This document shows positions 50,865 through 59,787 of a stretch of 64,000 bases of DNA, piece by piece (position 1 is the stretch's first letter; the number at the start of each line of letters is the position of its first letter). The position numbers and the translations under genes were made by a program. The DNA lies in the NCBI RefSeq assembly GCF_000194155.1, contig NZ_GL877879.1, positions 1,457,106 through 1,521,105 on the forward strand, written 5' to 3'. This DNA is from Saccharopolyspora spinosa NRRL 18395. Lineage in GTDB: Bacteria > Actinomycetota > Actinomycetes > Mycobacteriales > Pseudonocardiaceae. The notes beneath the pieces were generated by a model, which was not told the origin of the DNA, did not search any database, and saw nothing but the letters and a program-made list of their open reading frames with translations.

Positions 50865-52452
50865 GTAAACATTCAGGTGCCTGAGTTGATCTCGGGCGCG
50901 AAGTGTGATGATCTTGGCTCGTGGCTGGGTTGGAGGAGCTCTCGCGTGAGGAGCTGATCGCGCTCGTTGAACGGCTCCTGGAGTCCAACGCCAAGTTGAC
51001 CGAGCGGGTCAAGCAGCTGGAACGGCAGGTCAGCCGCAACAGCGCGAATAGTTCGATGCCTCCCTCCGCCGATGATTTGCCCGGCCGGGCCACGCCAGCG
51101 GCGAAACCGGCGAAGCGGGCCGACCGTAAACGAGGCAAGCAGAAAGGCGCGCCGGGCAGTGCGATGTCGTGGGCGGTGCCGGATACGACTGTGCCGCATC
51201 GCCCGAGCGGGAACTGTGGTTGCGGTGCTGATTTAGCCTTCGCCGAGGATCTGGGTGTCGAACGTTCCCACCAGGTTCACGACCTGCCCGAAGTGCGTCT
51301 CACAGTTTGGCAGCACGATGTGCACCGGGTGCGGTGTGCCTGCGGCACCGAACACCTCGGCTCCCTGCCCGATGAGGTGCCGGACTCGCCGTTGAGTTAT
51401 GGGCCGAATCTGCGATCGCTGGTGGTGTATCTGCTTGTCTACCAACACGTTCCGGTGCAGCGCTGTGTCCAGCTGATCGCCGACCTCACAGGCGGAAAGG
51501 GCCCGTCGGGTGGGTTCGTGCACGGCATGCTGACCCGATGCGCCCGCGCGGTGAACGAGGTCGTGGCCGTGATCAGGTCGCTGATCACGATGGCGCACGT
51601 GGCCGGGTTCGACGAGACCACCCTGCGCGTCGGTCCCGCCGGGTCGAGGAGGCGATACGTGTTGTCGGCTTCCACCGAGACCGCCACGGTTTATCACTTG
51701 GGTGGACGGGATCTGGACTCGTTTGCCGATGCCGGGATCCTGCCCGGATTCGCCGGCATCGCGGTGCATGACCGCTACAGCAACTACTTTCACTCGCGCT
51801 GGGAGAACCTAGCCGGGCATCAGGCCTGTGTTGCTCACCTGCTGCGGGACTTCGCCGACGCGGCGGAAACCTACCCGGATGAGCACTGGCCGAAACAGGC
51901 CCAACGCGCTTTACGCGGTCTGATCAAAGCCTGGCACCAAGCCAGGGAGAAGCGCTTGGCCGAGATCGACCCACGGGTGTCCGGCCCGCTGATCACCGAG
52001 TTCGATAACGCGGTCAAGGTCGGGATTTCCCGGGTTCCGCGGGTGCCCGGGCCGCCTTCGTCGACGGCGCAACGCCCCGGGCGGGAACTGCTGGAGTTCT
52101 GCCGCGACCGCCAAGGCGATGTTCTCCGCTTCAGCGGCGACACCCGGGTCTGGCCGACCAACAACATCAGCGAACGCAACCTGCGGCCCACGAAAACACA
52201 GCAAAAGATCTCCGGGCGTTTGACCAGCGAAGACATCACCCAAGATCGGTTGAACATCCGCAGCTACATCGACACCGCCCGCAAACAGGGTGTCAACGTC
52301 ATGACCGCACTACGCCAGGCCATCACAGGCAACCCCTGGCAACCAGCGCTGCCCCCACCGATCTAAACCACCGGCAGATTCATCACCACCACACCCGACC
52401 CGCAAGAGCCGGGGACTTCAGCATGCCCACAGCAAAGCACCTGAATGTTTAC
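50865..52452 (+). mobile_element. IS66-family insertion sequence, 1588 bp
   Basis: The ends are perfect 16-base inverted repeats, GTAAACATTCAGGTGC at 50865-50880 and its complement at 52437-52452, with the target duplication TTGACTGT outside each. There is one transposase gene and no tnpA/tnpB, the layout of the single-gene ISBst12-like group. The intact ends, target copies and gene point to recent and possibly still active movement. Confidence 0.96.
50921..52366 (+). CDS. tnpC: IS66-family transposase
   Basis: This 481-residue DDE transposase has an N-terminal leucine-zipper-like coiled coil (ELIALVERLLESNAKLTERV, KQLERQVSRNSANSSMPPSA), a zinc-finger-like part (GNCGCGADLAF and RVRCACGTEHLGSLPDEV), and the catalytic triad in AGFDETTLRVG (D), IAVHDRYSNYFHS (D) and NNISERNLRPTKTQQKISGR (E). 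All elements look complete. GTG at 50921 is the apparent start. Confidence 0.95.
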   Translation: MAGLEELSREELIALVERLLESNAKLTERVKQLERQVSRNSANSSMPPSADDLPGRATPAAKPAKRADRKRGKQKGAPGSAMSWAVPDTTVPHRPSGNCGCGADLAFAEDLGVERSHQVHDLPEVRLTVWQHDVHRVRCACGTEHLGSLPDEVPDSPLSYGPNLRSLVVYLLVYQHVPVQRCVQLIADLTGGKGPSGGFVHGMLTRCARAVNEVVAVIRSLITMAHVAGFDETTLRVGPAGSRRRYVLSASTETATVYHLGGRDLDSFADAGILPGFAGIAVHDRYSNYFHSRWENLAGHQACVAHLLRDFADAAETYPDEHWPKQAQRALRGLIKAWHQAREKRLAEIDPRVSGPLITEFDNAVKVGISRVPRVPGPPSSTAQRPGRELLEFCRDRQGDVLRFSGDTRVWPTNNISERNLRPTKTQQKISGRLTSEDITQDRLNIRSYIDTARKQGVNVMTALRQAITGNPWQPALPPPI

Positions 52453-52926
52453 TTGACTGTCTAGCCGTGCTTGTACGGCACGGTCGATATCCCTAGCGGG
52501 TCGCCCTTCCACGGCTGGTGTAAGTATCGCACGTGCGTAGTCGCGTGTTTGGATCAGCCCGGAGGGGATAGCTGGAAGGAACTGGCGGATCGCTGAGGCT
52601 GACTCGGTGAGTGCCTTTATCTCAGCTTGACTTCGCCAAATTCCTAAACGAGCGGATGACCGTAGCGACGTGTATTCGACGTTCGCTGAACGAGTGAGCG
52701 CTAGGAGTTCTTCCCGCGCGTCGGGCGGCACGTCGAGTGCCGTCATGATCCGTTCAACGTCAGCAACGGTCGGCAGCGCTTTACCGGATTCAATCCGGCT
52801 GATTTTTGATTGACTCATGGCAGCACGAACGGCCAGCCTCTCGCCAGAGAGCCCGGCCGCTTTGCGTAGCTGTCTCAGCGTGTCAGCAAGGTTCTTGCGT
52901 TGCTGATCAGAGTCAGGTCCTAGCAT
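52453..52926 (-). pseudogene. 5' part of the XRE/DUF5753 regulator gene
   Basis: It begins MLGPDSDQQRKNLADTLRQL with the helix-turn-helix RKAAGLSGERLAVRAAMSQS and KISRIESGKALPTVADVERI, then the start of DUF5753 (IRQFLPAIPSGLIQTRDYAR, AVQARLDSQ) up to the insertion point. In place it would read on into the element for a short distance (VNIQVLCCGHAEV). Such regulators are WhiJ-like DNA-binding proteins usually flanked by small partner genes. Confidence 0.9.
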
Positions 52927-52986
52927 TCCACTCGCTAAGCGTCACAGCGTGCGCTAGCGCTGTGTCTCGCCACTTGAGGTACTGGG

Positions 52987-53412
52987 TCAGGTCCGGGTTC
53001 TCAGCAGGGTTCCATCGGGGTTGAAGTTCAGGTCAACCACCAGCAACTCATCGAAGATCCAGAAATCGTGTGACGGTAGATCAAGGTCAAGGCTGGTCAG
53101 GTCAAGGATCCTGATGTCTTCCCCGGCCTCGATGTTGCCGGGGACAGCCCAATCGAGCTGGTACCTCTGGTACTCCGTGAGCGGCTGCCGGACGGTGCGG
53201 ACGCGACCGATGGTCTTGCCTGCCGACACGAACGACCGAACCCGGTCGTGCCAGGCCGCGTTATGACCTTCCGGCACTGGTGCCGCGCTACGCCAGCGGT
53301 CCAGGTTGTCTTGCTCTCGCGGAATGCTGTAGGTCGGCTGGCACTCGAACCGCCACGCTGACCACTGGTAGTTCGTGAACCGTTCCCCGAACTGATCCCC
53401 GTCTAGGATCAC
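52987..53412 (-). CDS. DUF6879-family protein, C-terminus frameshifted
   Basis: This 141-residue frame matches the DUF6879 pattern as I know it: GDQFGERFTNYQWSAWRFEC, SIPREQDNLDRWRSAAPVPE, GRVRTVRQPLTEYQRYQLDW, NIEAGEDIRILDLTSLDLDL, PSHDFWIFDELLVVDLNFNP. The frame ends in TLLRTRT, but a different frame continues ENPDLTQYLKWRDTALAHAV and runs to 52913, overlapping the regulator start by 14 bases. The family normally has such a tail (V-x-H/Y-x-x-W-R-D), so a one-base shift has cut it. DUF6879 genes are regular partners of XRE/DUF5753 regulators; their role is unknown. Confidence 0.8.
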   Translation of the reverse strand: MILDGDQFGERFTNYQWSAWRFECQPTYSIPREQDNLDRWRSAAPVPEGHNAAWHDRVRSFVSAGKTIGRVRTVRQPLTEYQRYQLDWAVPGNIEAGEDIRILDLTSLDLDLPSHDFWIFDELLVVDLNFNPDGTLLRTRT

Positions 53413-53448
53413 TTGATTGTCTCCCTGAGCCGTTGAACCGGGTCCGGG

Positions 53449-53649
53449 CTAGCCGCCGGACTCGATGAGGGCTGTTACTGCGTCGAGGATGATTTCAGGG
53501 GGCAGTTCGACGGCTGTCTCACCGGCCGCTAGGGACAGCCCCTCAGCGCGGGTCACGTGTTCGCCCTGGACTACGGCCGTACCTCGGTCAGAGACGTAGA
53601 CGGCGGGGCAATCACTGTCAGCACAGCCGGACACCTTGCGTAGCTTCAT
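53449..53649 (-). CDS. small protein with GC-x4-CP motif, partner of DUF6879/XRE module, 66 aa
   Basis: The product begins MKLRKVSGCADSDCPAVYVS, then DRGTAVVQGEHVTRAEGLSL, AAGETAVELPPEIILDAVTA. Very similar short proteins (M-K-L-R-K-V-x-G-C...C-P-x-V-Y) precede DUF6879 and XRE genes in actinobacteria, from memory. The gene is 36 bp upstream of the DUF6879 gene. ATG at 53649 (GTG at 53655 is an alternative). Confidence 0.7.
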   Translation of the reverse strand: MKLRKVSGCADSDCPAVYVSDRGTAVVQGEHVTRAEGLSLAAGETAVELPPEIILDAVTALIESGG

Positions 53650-53830
53650 GGTCACAGACTTAGCGATCTGGCAAGGCGGATCAAGGCCCGACCGTGGTTT
53701 AGTCGCGATGTTGCATAACTTGGTCGTAGCCGCACAGATCAGGGAGTAGGCCCGTGGCCAGCGGAACAGCTAGGGTGAGTCGCCCCGCTGACCTGCGGAC
53801 TTGACGAGTAACTACGTCATGTGGGAGATA

Positions 53831-53848
53831 GCACCCAAAAGTGCTCAC
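53831..53848. repeat. right copy of the inverted motif flanking the island
   Basis: GCACCCAAAAGTGCTCAC, the exact complement of 47600-47617, lies 27 bp past the 3' end of the gamma-glutamyltransferase gene. The 53650-53830 stretch beside it holds no gene. Confidence 0.7.
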
Positions 53849-53874
53849 GAGTAGCTGCCGGGTGTCTCGCCGTC

Positions 53875-55670
53875 TCAGCGGGTCGGGACCACCACGGCTG
53901 CCGCGCCGCCGCCGTGCCGTTCGCGCTCGGCCGCCGCGACCCAGCGGCCGTCGGGCAGCCGTTCGACGCCCGTCGCCGAGCCGATCTCGCCGGTCGGCTT
54001 GAACTGGTGGCCGATGGCCTTCAGCTTCTCCGCCTCCGGCTGGGCCAGGAATCCCGGCTCCGCCTGGGTCTGCGCGGCGTTGCGCTGCGAGGCGCGGGGC
54101 TCCGCGATGGCGTCCACCAGCGACAGCCCGCGGTCCAGTCGGCCGGTGAGCACCTGCAGGACCGTGGTGATGATCGTCGCGCCGCCCGGGCTGCCCGCCG
54201 CCAGCAGCGGCTTGCCGTCCTGCAGCACGATCGTCGGGCTCATCGAGCTGCGCGGGCGCTTGCCGGGCCCAGGCAGGTTCGGGTCCGGCTGGCCGGGGGT
54301 GCCGGGGGTGAAGTTGAAGTCGGTCAGCTCGTTGTTCAGAGCAGGAAGCCACGACCGGGCACCACGATCCCGCTACCGCCGGTCTGCTCGATGGTCAGCG
54401 TGTAGGCCACCACGTTGCCCTGTGCATCGGCCACGGTCAGGTGCGTCGTGTTCGGCCCCTCGTACGGCTCGACGCCGCCGGAGGTGCGCGCCTGGCAACC
54501 CTGCGGGTAGCGCGGATCGCCGGCCGCGACCGGGGTCTGCAGCACGGCGTCGTCGCTGATCAGGCAGGCGCGGGAGGCCGCGAACTCCTCGCTGAGCAGT
54601 TCGTCGGTGGGCACGTCGTTGAACTCCGGGTCGCCCACCCAGCGGTTGCGGTCGGCGAAGCCGATCTTGCTCGACTCCAGGAACCGGTGCAGGTACGCGG
54701 TCTTGTCGGCGCCGGCGAGGTCGGTGCGCTCCAGAATCTTCAGAGCTTCGCCGACGGTCGTGCCGCCCGAGCTGACCGGGGCCATGCCGTAGACGTCGAG
54801 CCCGCGGTAGGTCACGTGGGTCGGCGCCAGCTCGTTGGTCCGGTAGTCGCTCAGGTCGTCGGCCGTCATGCCACCGGGACGCACCTGGCGGTTCGCGGCC
54901 GGGTCGACCGGCGGCTGGTTCACCGCCTTGACCACGTCGGCGCCGATCTCGCCGTTGTACAGCGCGCGGATGCCTTGGGTGGCCAGGGCCCGGTAGGTGC
55001 GGGCGAGGTCGGGGTTGCGCAGCACGCTGCCGACCTCGGGGAGTTTCCCGCCCGGCAGGAACAGGTCGCGGGTCGCCGGGAAGGCGCTGAAGCGCTCCTG
55101 GTTCTCCTCGGTCTGCTGGCGGAACGTCTCGTCGACGACGAAGCCCTTGCGGGCCAGCTGCTCGGCCGGGCGCAGCACCTCGGCGAGGTCCTTGGTGCCC
55201 CAGCGGTCAAGCGCCGCCTGCCAGGTCATCGGGGTGCCGGGCACGCCGACGCCGAGCCCGCTGGTGACCGCCTGGTCGAACGGGATCGGCTGGCCGTTCT
55301 CCACGAACATGTTCTCGCGGGCGGCGGCGGGCGCGGTCTCCCGCCCGTCGATCGTCTCGACCGCGCCGGTCTTGGCGTCGTAGTGCACGAAGAAGCCGCC
55401 GCCGCCGACGCCGGCCGAGTAGGGCTCGGTGACGCCCAAGGCCGCAGCGACCGCGACCGCCGCGTCGGTGGCGGTACCACCGCGCCGAAGCACCTCGATC
55501 CCGGCTTGCGTCGCGTACGGGTCGACGCTGGAGACGGCGCCGCCGAAGCCGATCGCCTCAGCCTGTTTGGGCGGCTCAGGTGGCCCGCCCGGGGCCGCCT
55601 GAGCCAAGGGCGCGACGAGGACGAACGAGGTTATTACGCCCAGGGTGAGTCGGACGGGCCTCGCAGGCAT
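53875..55670 (-). pseudogene. ggt: gamma-glutamyltransferase gene split by a 2-base insertion
   Basis: From ATG 55670 the frame codes a signal peptide (LTLGVITSFVLVAPLAQA) and the large subunit (GGAVSSVDPYATQAGIEVLR, GGTATDAAVAVAAALGVTEP, YSAGVGGGGFFVHYDAKTGA) up to the self-cleavage site EPYEGPNTTHLTVADAQGNV, whose Thr is the nucleophile. It stops at 54336 after GIVVPGRGFLL. The rest (NNELTDFNFTPGTPGQPDPN, SSMSPTIVLQDGKPLLAAGS, PGGATIITTVLQVLTGRLDR) continues in another frame to 53875. Two extra bases (CA on the plus strand at 54337-54338) explain the break. Without the small-subunit C-terminus the enzyme should be inactive. Confidence 0.9.
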
Positions 55671-55810
55671 CGCCACCTCCAATATCGACAACGTCGCATA
55701 CTCTGCCCAGTCTGCGCCCGCAATACAACAGCGCCATGACAAGCTTTTGCCGCACAGAGGGCCGATTTCGCGATAAGTTTACGGCCTGCCGGTGGGGCGA
55801 GCACCGGCGA

Positions 55811-57412
55811 TCAGCCCGCCGGGCCGAGGGCTGCGTCGTGGTAGCGGCAGTTCGGGGCCCACAGCAGGAACGAGTTCATGCCGTTGGCCCGCGCCGCGTT
55901 GATCTGCGCCGCCACCTCGCCCGGGCCGTAGCTGACGCCGAGGCTGAAGTCTTGCAGCCACGGGATGATCTGCACGTCCGTGCCCTCGACCGCCTTGGCG
56001 AACGCCGCCAGCGAACGGACCACGATGTCGTAGGGCCGGGAGTTGGGGTTGCCGACGCCGAACTCCCCCGGAGCCCAGTGCGACGGGTACACCATCGGCG
56101 AGATGTAGTCCACGTACCGCGAGATCTGCCGGATGTCCTGGGCGATCTCGGTCGGCCGGTCCACCGAGATGCCGAACACCGACGCGCCCAGCAGCGCGCC
56201 CCGCGACCGCACCTCGGTCTGGGTCTGCCGCAGGAAATCGGCGATCGCGGCCTCCGGCGTGGTGGTCAGGCCCGGGATGCGCATCTGCTCGATGTGTCCG
56301 TCGGGCCGCCGCACGTAGTCGTAGAGGACGTCGTCGAAGCCCAGCGCGGCGGCCTCGGCGGCGATGTCGATGTTGTACCGGACGACCACGGGATCGGAGA
56401 AGTTGGTGAACGCGTAACTGCCGTAGGCGCCGCTGGTCCAGGGCTGCCCGGCGGCGGTCTGCACGACCCGCTCCGGGTGCCCGCCGTTCCAGGACGCCGC
56501 GCCCAGCACCGGGTCCTTGAAGGCGACCAGCCGACCGACCACCCGCACGCCCATGCGGTGCAGCTGGTCGAGGACCTGCCTCGCGTTGTAGTAGCCCTTG
56601 ACCGCGCCGATCTGGTGCGCCATCGGCACCGCGGAGTCGTAGACGACCTCGCCGCTCTCGTCCTTGAGGTCCAGCTCGATGGTGTCGATCTTGCCCAGCC
56701 GGGCCATCTCGAGGACGGATTCGCGCAGCGAGTCGCTGGTCCAGGCCAGCCCGGTCAGGTGCACCGCGCGCATCCCGGGGTGTCTGATGTGGACGGTCAT
56801 GGTCCGCTCGGACCGGTTGCCCGCCGCGTCGGTCGCGACCACCTGGACCTCCCGGTCCGGCCGGTCGACGACCGCGCTGAACCCGCCCTGCGGATCGGGC
56901 ACCACGGGTTTGCCGGCCACCTCCACCCGGGTGGCGTCCTTTACGGTTCCGGTGACCGCCACCGGCTCGCTCGGCCCGTCCGGCCGCAGCGAGTCCTCGA
57001 CCTGCAGCGCAGGCGGCACACTGTCCACTGTGAACATCCGGGTGGTGGTGACCGAACCGAGCCAGGACGGGCTGCGCGGCACCACGACGCGCAGCTCGTG
57101 CGGCCCGTCCGGCACGCCCGCCGCCTGCACCGCTCGTGCGCCTCGCTGGTCGACCGTTGGGACTTCCCGGCCGTCGATCAGCACGCGCACCCCATCGGTG
57201 TCTCCGGCCCGGATCTGGATCGAACCCACCTCGGCGGGTGCGATCGGATGGTCCGGCAACCCTGCTATTTCAACGTCCTCTGCAGACATGGATCTCAGCA
57301 GCAGGAAGCCGAGGAGCAGCACCACCAGGCTGCCTACCACGACTACGACAGATTTGGGCATGTCGGCCAGCATCGACTTGGCGCGGGCTGTGCTGGAAGC
57401 AGCATCCGCCAT
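55811..57412 (-). CDS. DUF4015/GHL13 putative glycoside hydrolase, membrane-anchored
   Basis: This 533-residue protein has an N-terminal helix (VVVVVGSLVVLLLGFLLLRS, residues 22-41), two Ig-like or Big-like stretches (about 60-215: IQIRAGDTDGVRVLIDGREV, GTVKDATRVEVAGKPVVPDP, VVATDAAGNRSERTMTVHIR) and a DUF4015 TIM barrel. The latter shows RAVHLTGLAWTSDSLRESVL, IDTIELDLKDESGEVVYDSA, LGFDDVLYDYVRRPDG (D-Y-V-R-x-P) and VDYISPMVYPSHWAPGEFGV. It likely acts on an extracellular polymer. ATG at 57412 follows GAGGAGGCG. Confidence 0.88.
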   Translation of the reverse strand: MADAASSTARAKSMLADMPKSVVVVVGSLVVLLLGFLLLRSMSAEDVEIAGLPDHPIAPAEVGSIQIRAGDTDGVRVLIDGREVPTVDQRGARAVQAAGVPDGPHELRVVVPRSPSWLGSVTTTRMFTVDSVPPALQVEDSLRPDGPSEPVAVTGTVKDATRVEVAGKPVVPDPQGGFSAVVDRPDREVQVVATDAAGNRSERTMTVHIRHPGMRAVHLTGLAWTSDSLRESVLEMARLGKIDTIELDLKDESGEVVYDSAVPMAHQIGAVKGYYNARQVLDQLHRMGVRVVGRLVAFKDPVLGAASWNGGHPERVVQTAAGQPWTSGAYGSYAFTNFSDPVVVRYNIDIAAEAAALGFDDVLYDYVRRPDGHIEQMRIPGLTTTPEAAIADFLRQTQTEVRSRGALLGASVFGISVDRPTEIAQDIRQISRYVDYISPMVYPSHWAPGEFGVGNPNSRPYDIVVRSLAAFAKAVEGTDVQIIPWLQDFSLGVSYGPGEVAAQINAARANGMNSFLLWAPNCRYHDAALGPAG

Positions 57413-57584
57413 CGCTTTCGCCTCCTCGAACTCAGGCGAACTCGCGCGGCTGCACGAAATTCGTGCTCGATCAAGTTGCGGCCGGCCCCGATGACCGGCA
57501 GTCCCACCTTCGCAGCCGGAGCGCGGAAGATCAATGACCACTTGGAGTATCCAAAACAGGAGCAGATCTCCTACGTTGGTGGGG

Positions 57585-58637
57585 ATGCGGTCAGCAATGC
57601 GGAACGTTCGCGTCGGCGTCGTGGCGACGGCGGCGGTCCTGCTCGTGGTCTGCGCGGGGTGCGGCGGCGAAACCGGCCCGGCGCAACCCAACGCGGTTGT
57701 CCAACCGCCCGCTCCACCGCCCGTGCCACCGCCCGCTCCACCCCCGCTGCCGGCACCGGAATCGGTGCACGCTAACGAGCTCGGTGACGTCCCGGTGCTC
57801 ATGTACCACCGGATCACCGCCACTCCGAACAGCGTTTACGACCGCACGCCAGAGGATTTCCGCGCGGAACTGGAACGGCTGGCCGCCGACGACTACGTGC
57901 CGGTGACGGCAACCGAGTACGCTACCGCCCGGGTCGACATCCCGGCAGGCAAGCACCCCGTGGTGCTCACCTTCGACGACGGCTCGATCAATCAGTTCAC
58001 ATTGGACGGTGCAAGCGAGCTGGTGGCGGGCACCGGCGTCGGAATCTTGCTCGACGTCGCCGCCGCGCATCCCGATTTCCGCCCGGTGGCGACCTGCTAC
58101 GTCAACGACCCGCCATTCGAGGAACCCACCGGTCGGCGCACCCTGGCCTGGCTGCACGAGCACGGCTTCGAGATCGGCAACCACACGCTCGACCACGCCA
58201 ACCTCGGCCGCACCTCGGATGCCGAGGTGCGGCACCAGATCGCCGGGATGCAGCGGTTCATCACCGATGCCGTGCCAGGCGTGCAGGTCCGGTCGATCGC
58301 GCTGCCGCTCGGCGTGCACCCGAAGAACGAGCGGCTGGCGGCGGACGGCTCGGCCGACGGGGGCGACTACCACCACGACAGCGTCATGCTGGTCGGCTCC
58401 AATCCCGCGCCGTCGCCGTGGTCGGCGGCCTTCGACCCGGCCAACGTGCCCCGGATCCGCTCGCAGGGCCCGACCGGCCAGGACGCGCAGTACGGCTCTG
58501 CGGCGTGGCTGGACAAGCTCGCCGCCGACCCGGGCCGCCGCTACACCTCGGACGGCGACCCGAACCGGATCTCCGCTCCTGCTGACCGGAAGACCGCGCC
58601 GTCGGCCGCGGTCGGCCCGCTGCTCTACGAGTACTGA
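57585..58637 (+). CDS. polysaccharide deacetylase (NodB) lipoprotein
   Basis: This protein of about 350 residues has a lipoprotein-like signal (VVATAAVLLVVCAGCGG, the final Cys as likely lipid site), a Pro-rich linker (PPAPPPVPPPAPPPLPAPES) and a NodB domain. Catalytic motifs are KHPVVLTFDDGSINQF (D-D) and FEIGNHTLDHANLGRTS (H-x-x-x-H), with VPVLMYHRI at the start. It probably removes acetyl groups from peptidoglycan or another wall glycan. ATG at 57585 has GGTGGGG upstream; ATG at 57597 is possible. Its 3' end overlaps a converging GNAT pseudogene by 13 bp. Confidence 0.88.
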   Translation: MRSAMRNVRVGVVATAAVLLVVCAGCGGETGPAQPNAVVQPPAPPPVPPPAPPPLPAPESVHANELGDVPVLMYHRITATPNSVYDRTPEDFRAELERLAADDYVPVTATEYATARVDIPAGKHPVVLTFDDGSINQFTLDGASELVAGTGVGILLDVAAAHPDFRPVATCYVNDPPFEEPTGRRTLAWLHEHGFEIGNHTLDHANLGRTSDAEVRHQIAGMQRFITDAVPGVQVRSIALPLGVHPKNERLAADGSADGGDYHHDSVMLVGSNPAPSPWSAAFDPANVPRIRSQGPTGQDAQYGSAAWLDKLAADPGRRYTSDGDPNRISAPADRKTAPSAAVGPLLYEY

Positions 58638-59188
58638 GCCAGCCGCTCCTCGCGGGTCGCCGCGTATTCGACGTCGCCCCGCTCGGCACCTTCGATCGGG
58701 CCGCCCGGCCAGTCGCGGAAGAACGCCTGCACGTATCGCTGCCCGGCCTTCTCCATCACCCGCCAGGACCCCCGGTTGACGGTCATCGCCTGCGCGAACA
58801 CCCGCTGCACGCCGAACTCGGTGAACGCCTTGCGCAGCAACGCGAATGAGCTCTCGGCGGCGTAGCCCTTGCCCCACGCGGCGCGGTGGAACCGGTAACC
58901 CAGTTCCAGGTCCTCGGGCGGACCGCTCTCGGTGGGGTGCAGTTTGAAGACGCCGACGAACCGGCCGGTGGCCTTCTCGACGGCGGCCCACTTCCCGAGC
59001 CCGCCGTGGCGCTCGTAGTAAGCGAGGTACCGGGGCAGCATCTGCTCTCGACCTCGGCCCGGGTGATCGGAATCCCGCCGTCTACGTACCACATGACCTG
59101 GGCGTCGCTGTTGGGCTCGACGAAATCGACGTCGTCGGGCCCGAACTCCCACAGCCGGGCCGCTCGGTCTCCAACAGGACCTGCCCCA
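58625..59188 (-). pseudogene. GNAT acetyltransferase gene with two frameshifts
   Basis: The start MGQVLLETER (ATG 59188) is in one frame; the next block RLWEFGPDDVDFVEPNSDAQ, VMWYVDGGIPITRAEVE is in a second; and the main body MLPRYLAYYERHGGLGKWAA, VEKATGRFVGVFKLHP, LGYRFHRAAWGKGYAAESSF, ALLRKAFTEFGVQRVFAQAM is in the third, to TGA at 58625. Together they match RimJ-type GNAT proteins. Two small indels near 59155 and 59045 break it; they are either true decay or reading errors. Confidence 0.75.
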
Positions 59189-59331
59189 TCACGTCTCCCC
59201 TCGACCGCCGAATTCCAGCACAGGCGGAAATCCGGCCACTGATTTTCCAACCACCCCGGCAGAACCGCAGACACCCTGGCCACAGCCCGGCGAGGGTTGT
59301 GCGGTCGGGGCGGGTCGCTGACGATGGGGGC

Positions 59332-59787
59332 ATGGTCGACTTGCGGGAAGCTCGTGCGACGGACGTCGCCGCGCTGGAGGATCTTGCGCGCCGGTCCTAT
59401 TCGCTTTACGCCGAGCGCATGGACCGGCTTCCGGCTCCGATGACCGCCGACTACTCGGCTGCCGTGCGCACGCACCAGGTCTGGGTCGCCGAGGACGGCG
59501 ACCGCATCCTGGGGATGCTGGTGCTCGTGCCGGAAGGCGAGGTGATGCTGCTGGAGAACATCGCGGTCCATCCCGACGCCCAAGGCCGGGGTCTCGGGCG
59601 CGACCTGCTGGCGCTGGCCGACCGGGAGGCGGCTAGGCAGCGGATGACCGAAATCCGGCTCTACACGAACGAAATGATGACGGAGAACCTCTCCTACTAC
59701 CCGCGCCACGGCTACGCGGAAACGGGACGCGCCGAACAGGACGGCTACCACCGCGTCTTCTTCCGCAAGCCGGTAGCCGCACCCTGA
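59332..59787 (+). CDS. GNAT-family N-acetyltransferase
   Basis: This 151-residue protein is a single GNAT domain. Acetyl-CoA binding motif A is VMLLENIAVHPDAQGRGLGR (x-x-A-V-x-P-x-x-Q-G-x-G-x-G), followed by DLLALADREAARQRMTEIRL, YTNEMMTENLSYYPRHGYAE (motif B). The start ATG 59332 gives MVDLREARATDVAALEDLAR as expected. It is divergent from the broken GNAT gene. The substrate is unknown. Confidence 0.9.
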   Translation: MVDLREARATDVAALEDLARRSYSLYAERMDRLPAPMTADYSAAVRTHQVWVAEDGDRILGMLVLVPEGEVMLLENIAVHPDAQGRGLGRDLLALADREAARQRMTEIRLYTNEMMTENLSYYPRHGYAETGRAEQDGYHRVFFRKPVAAP

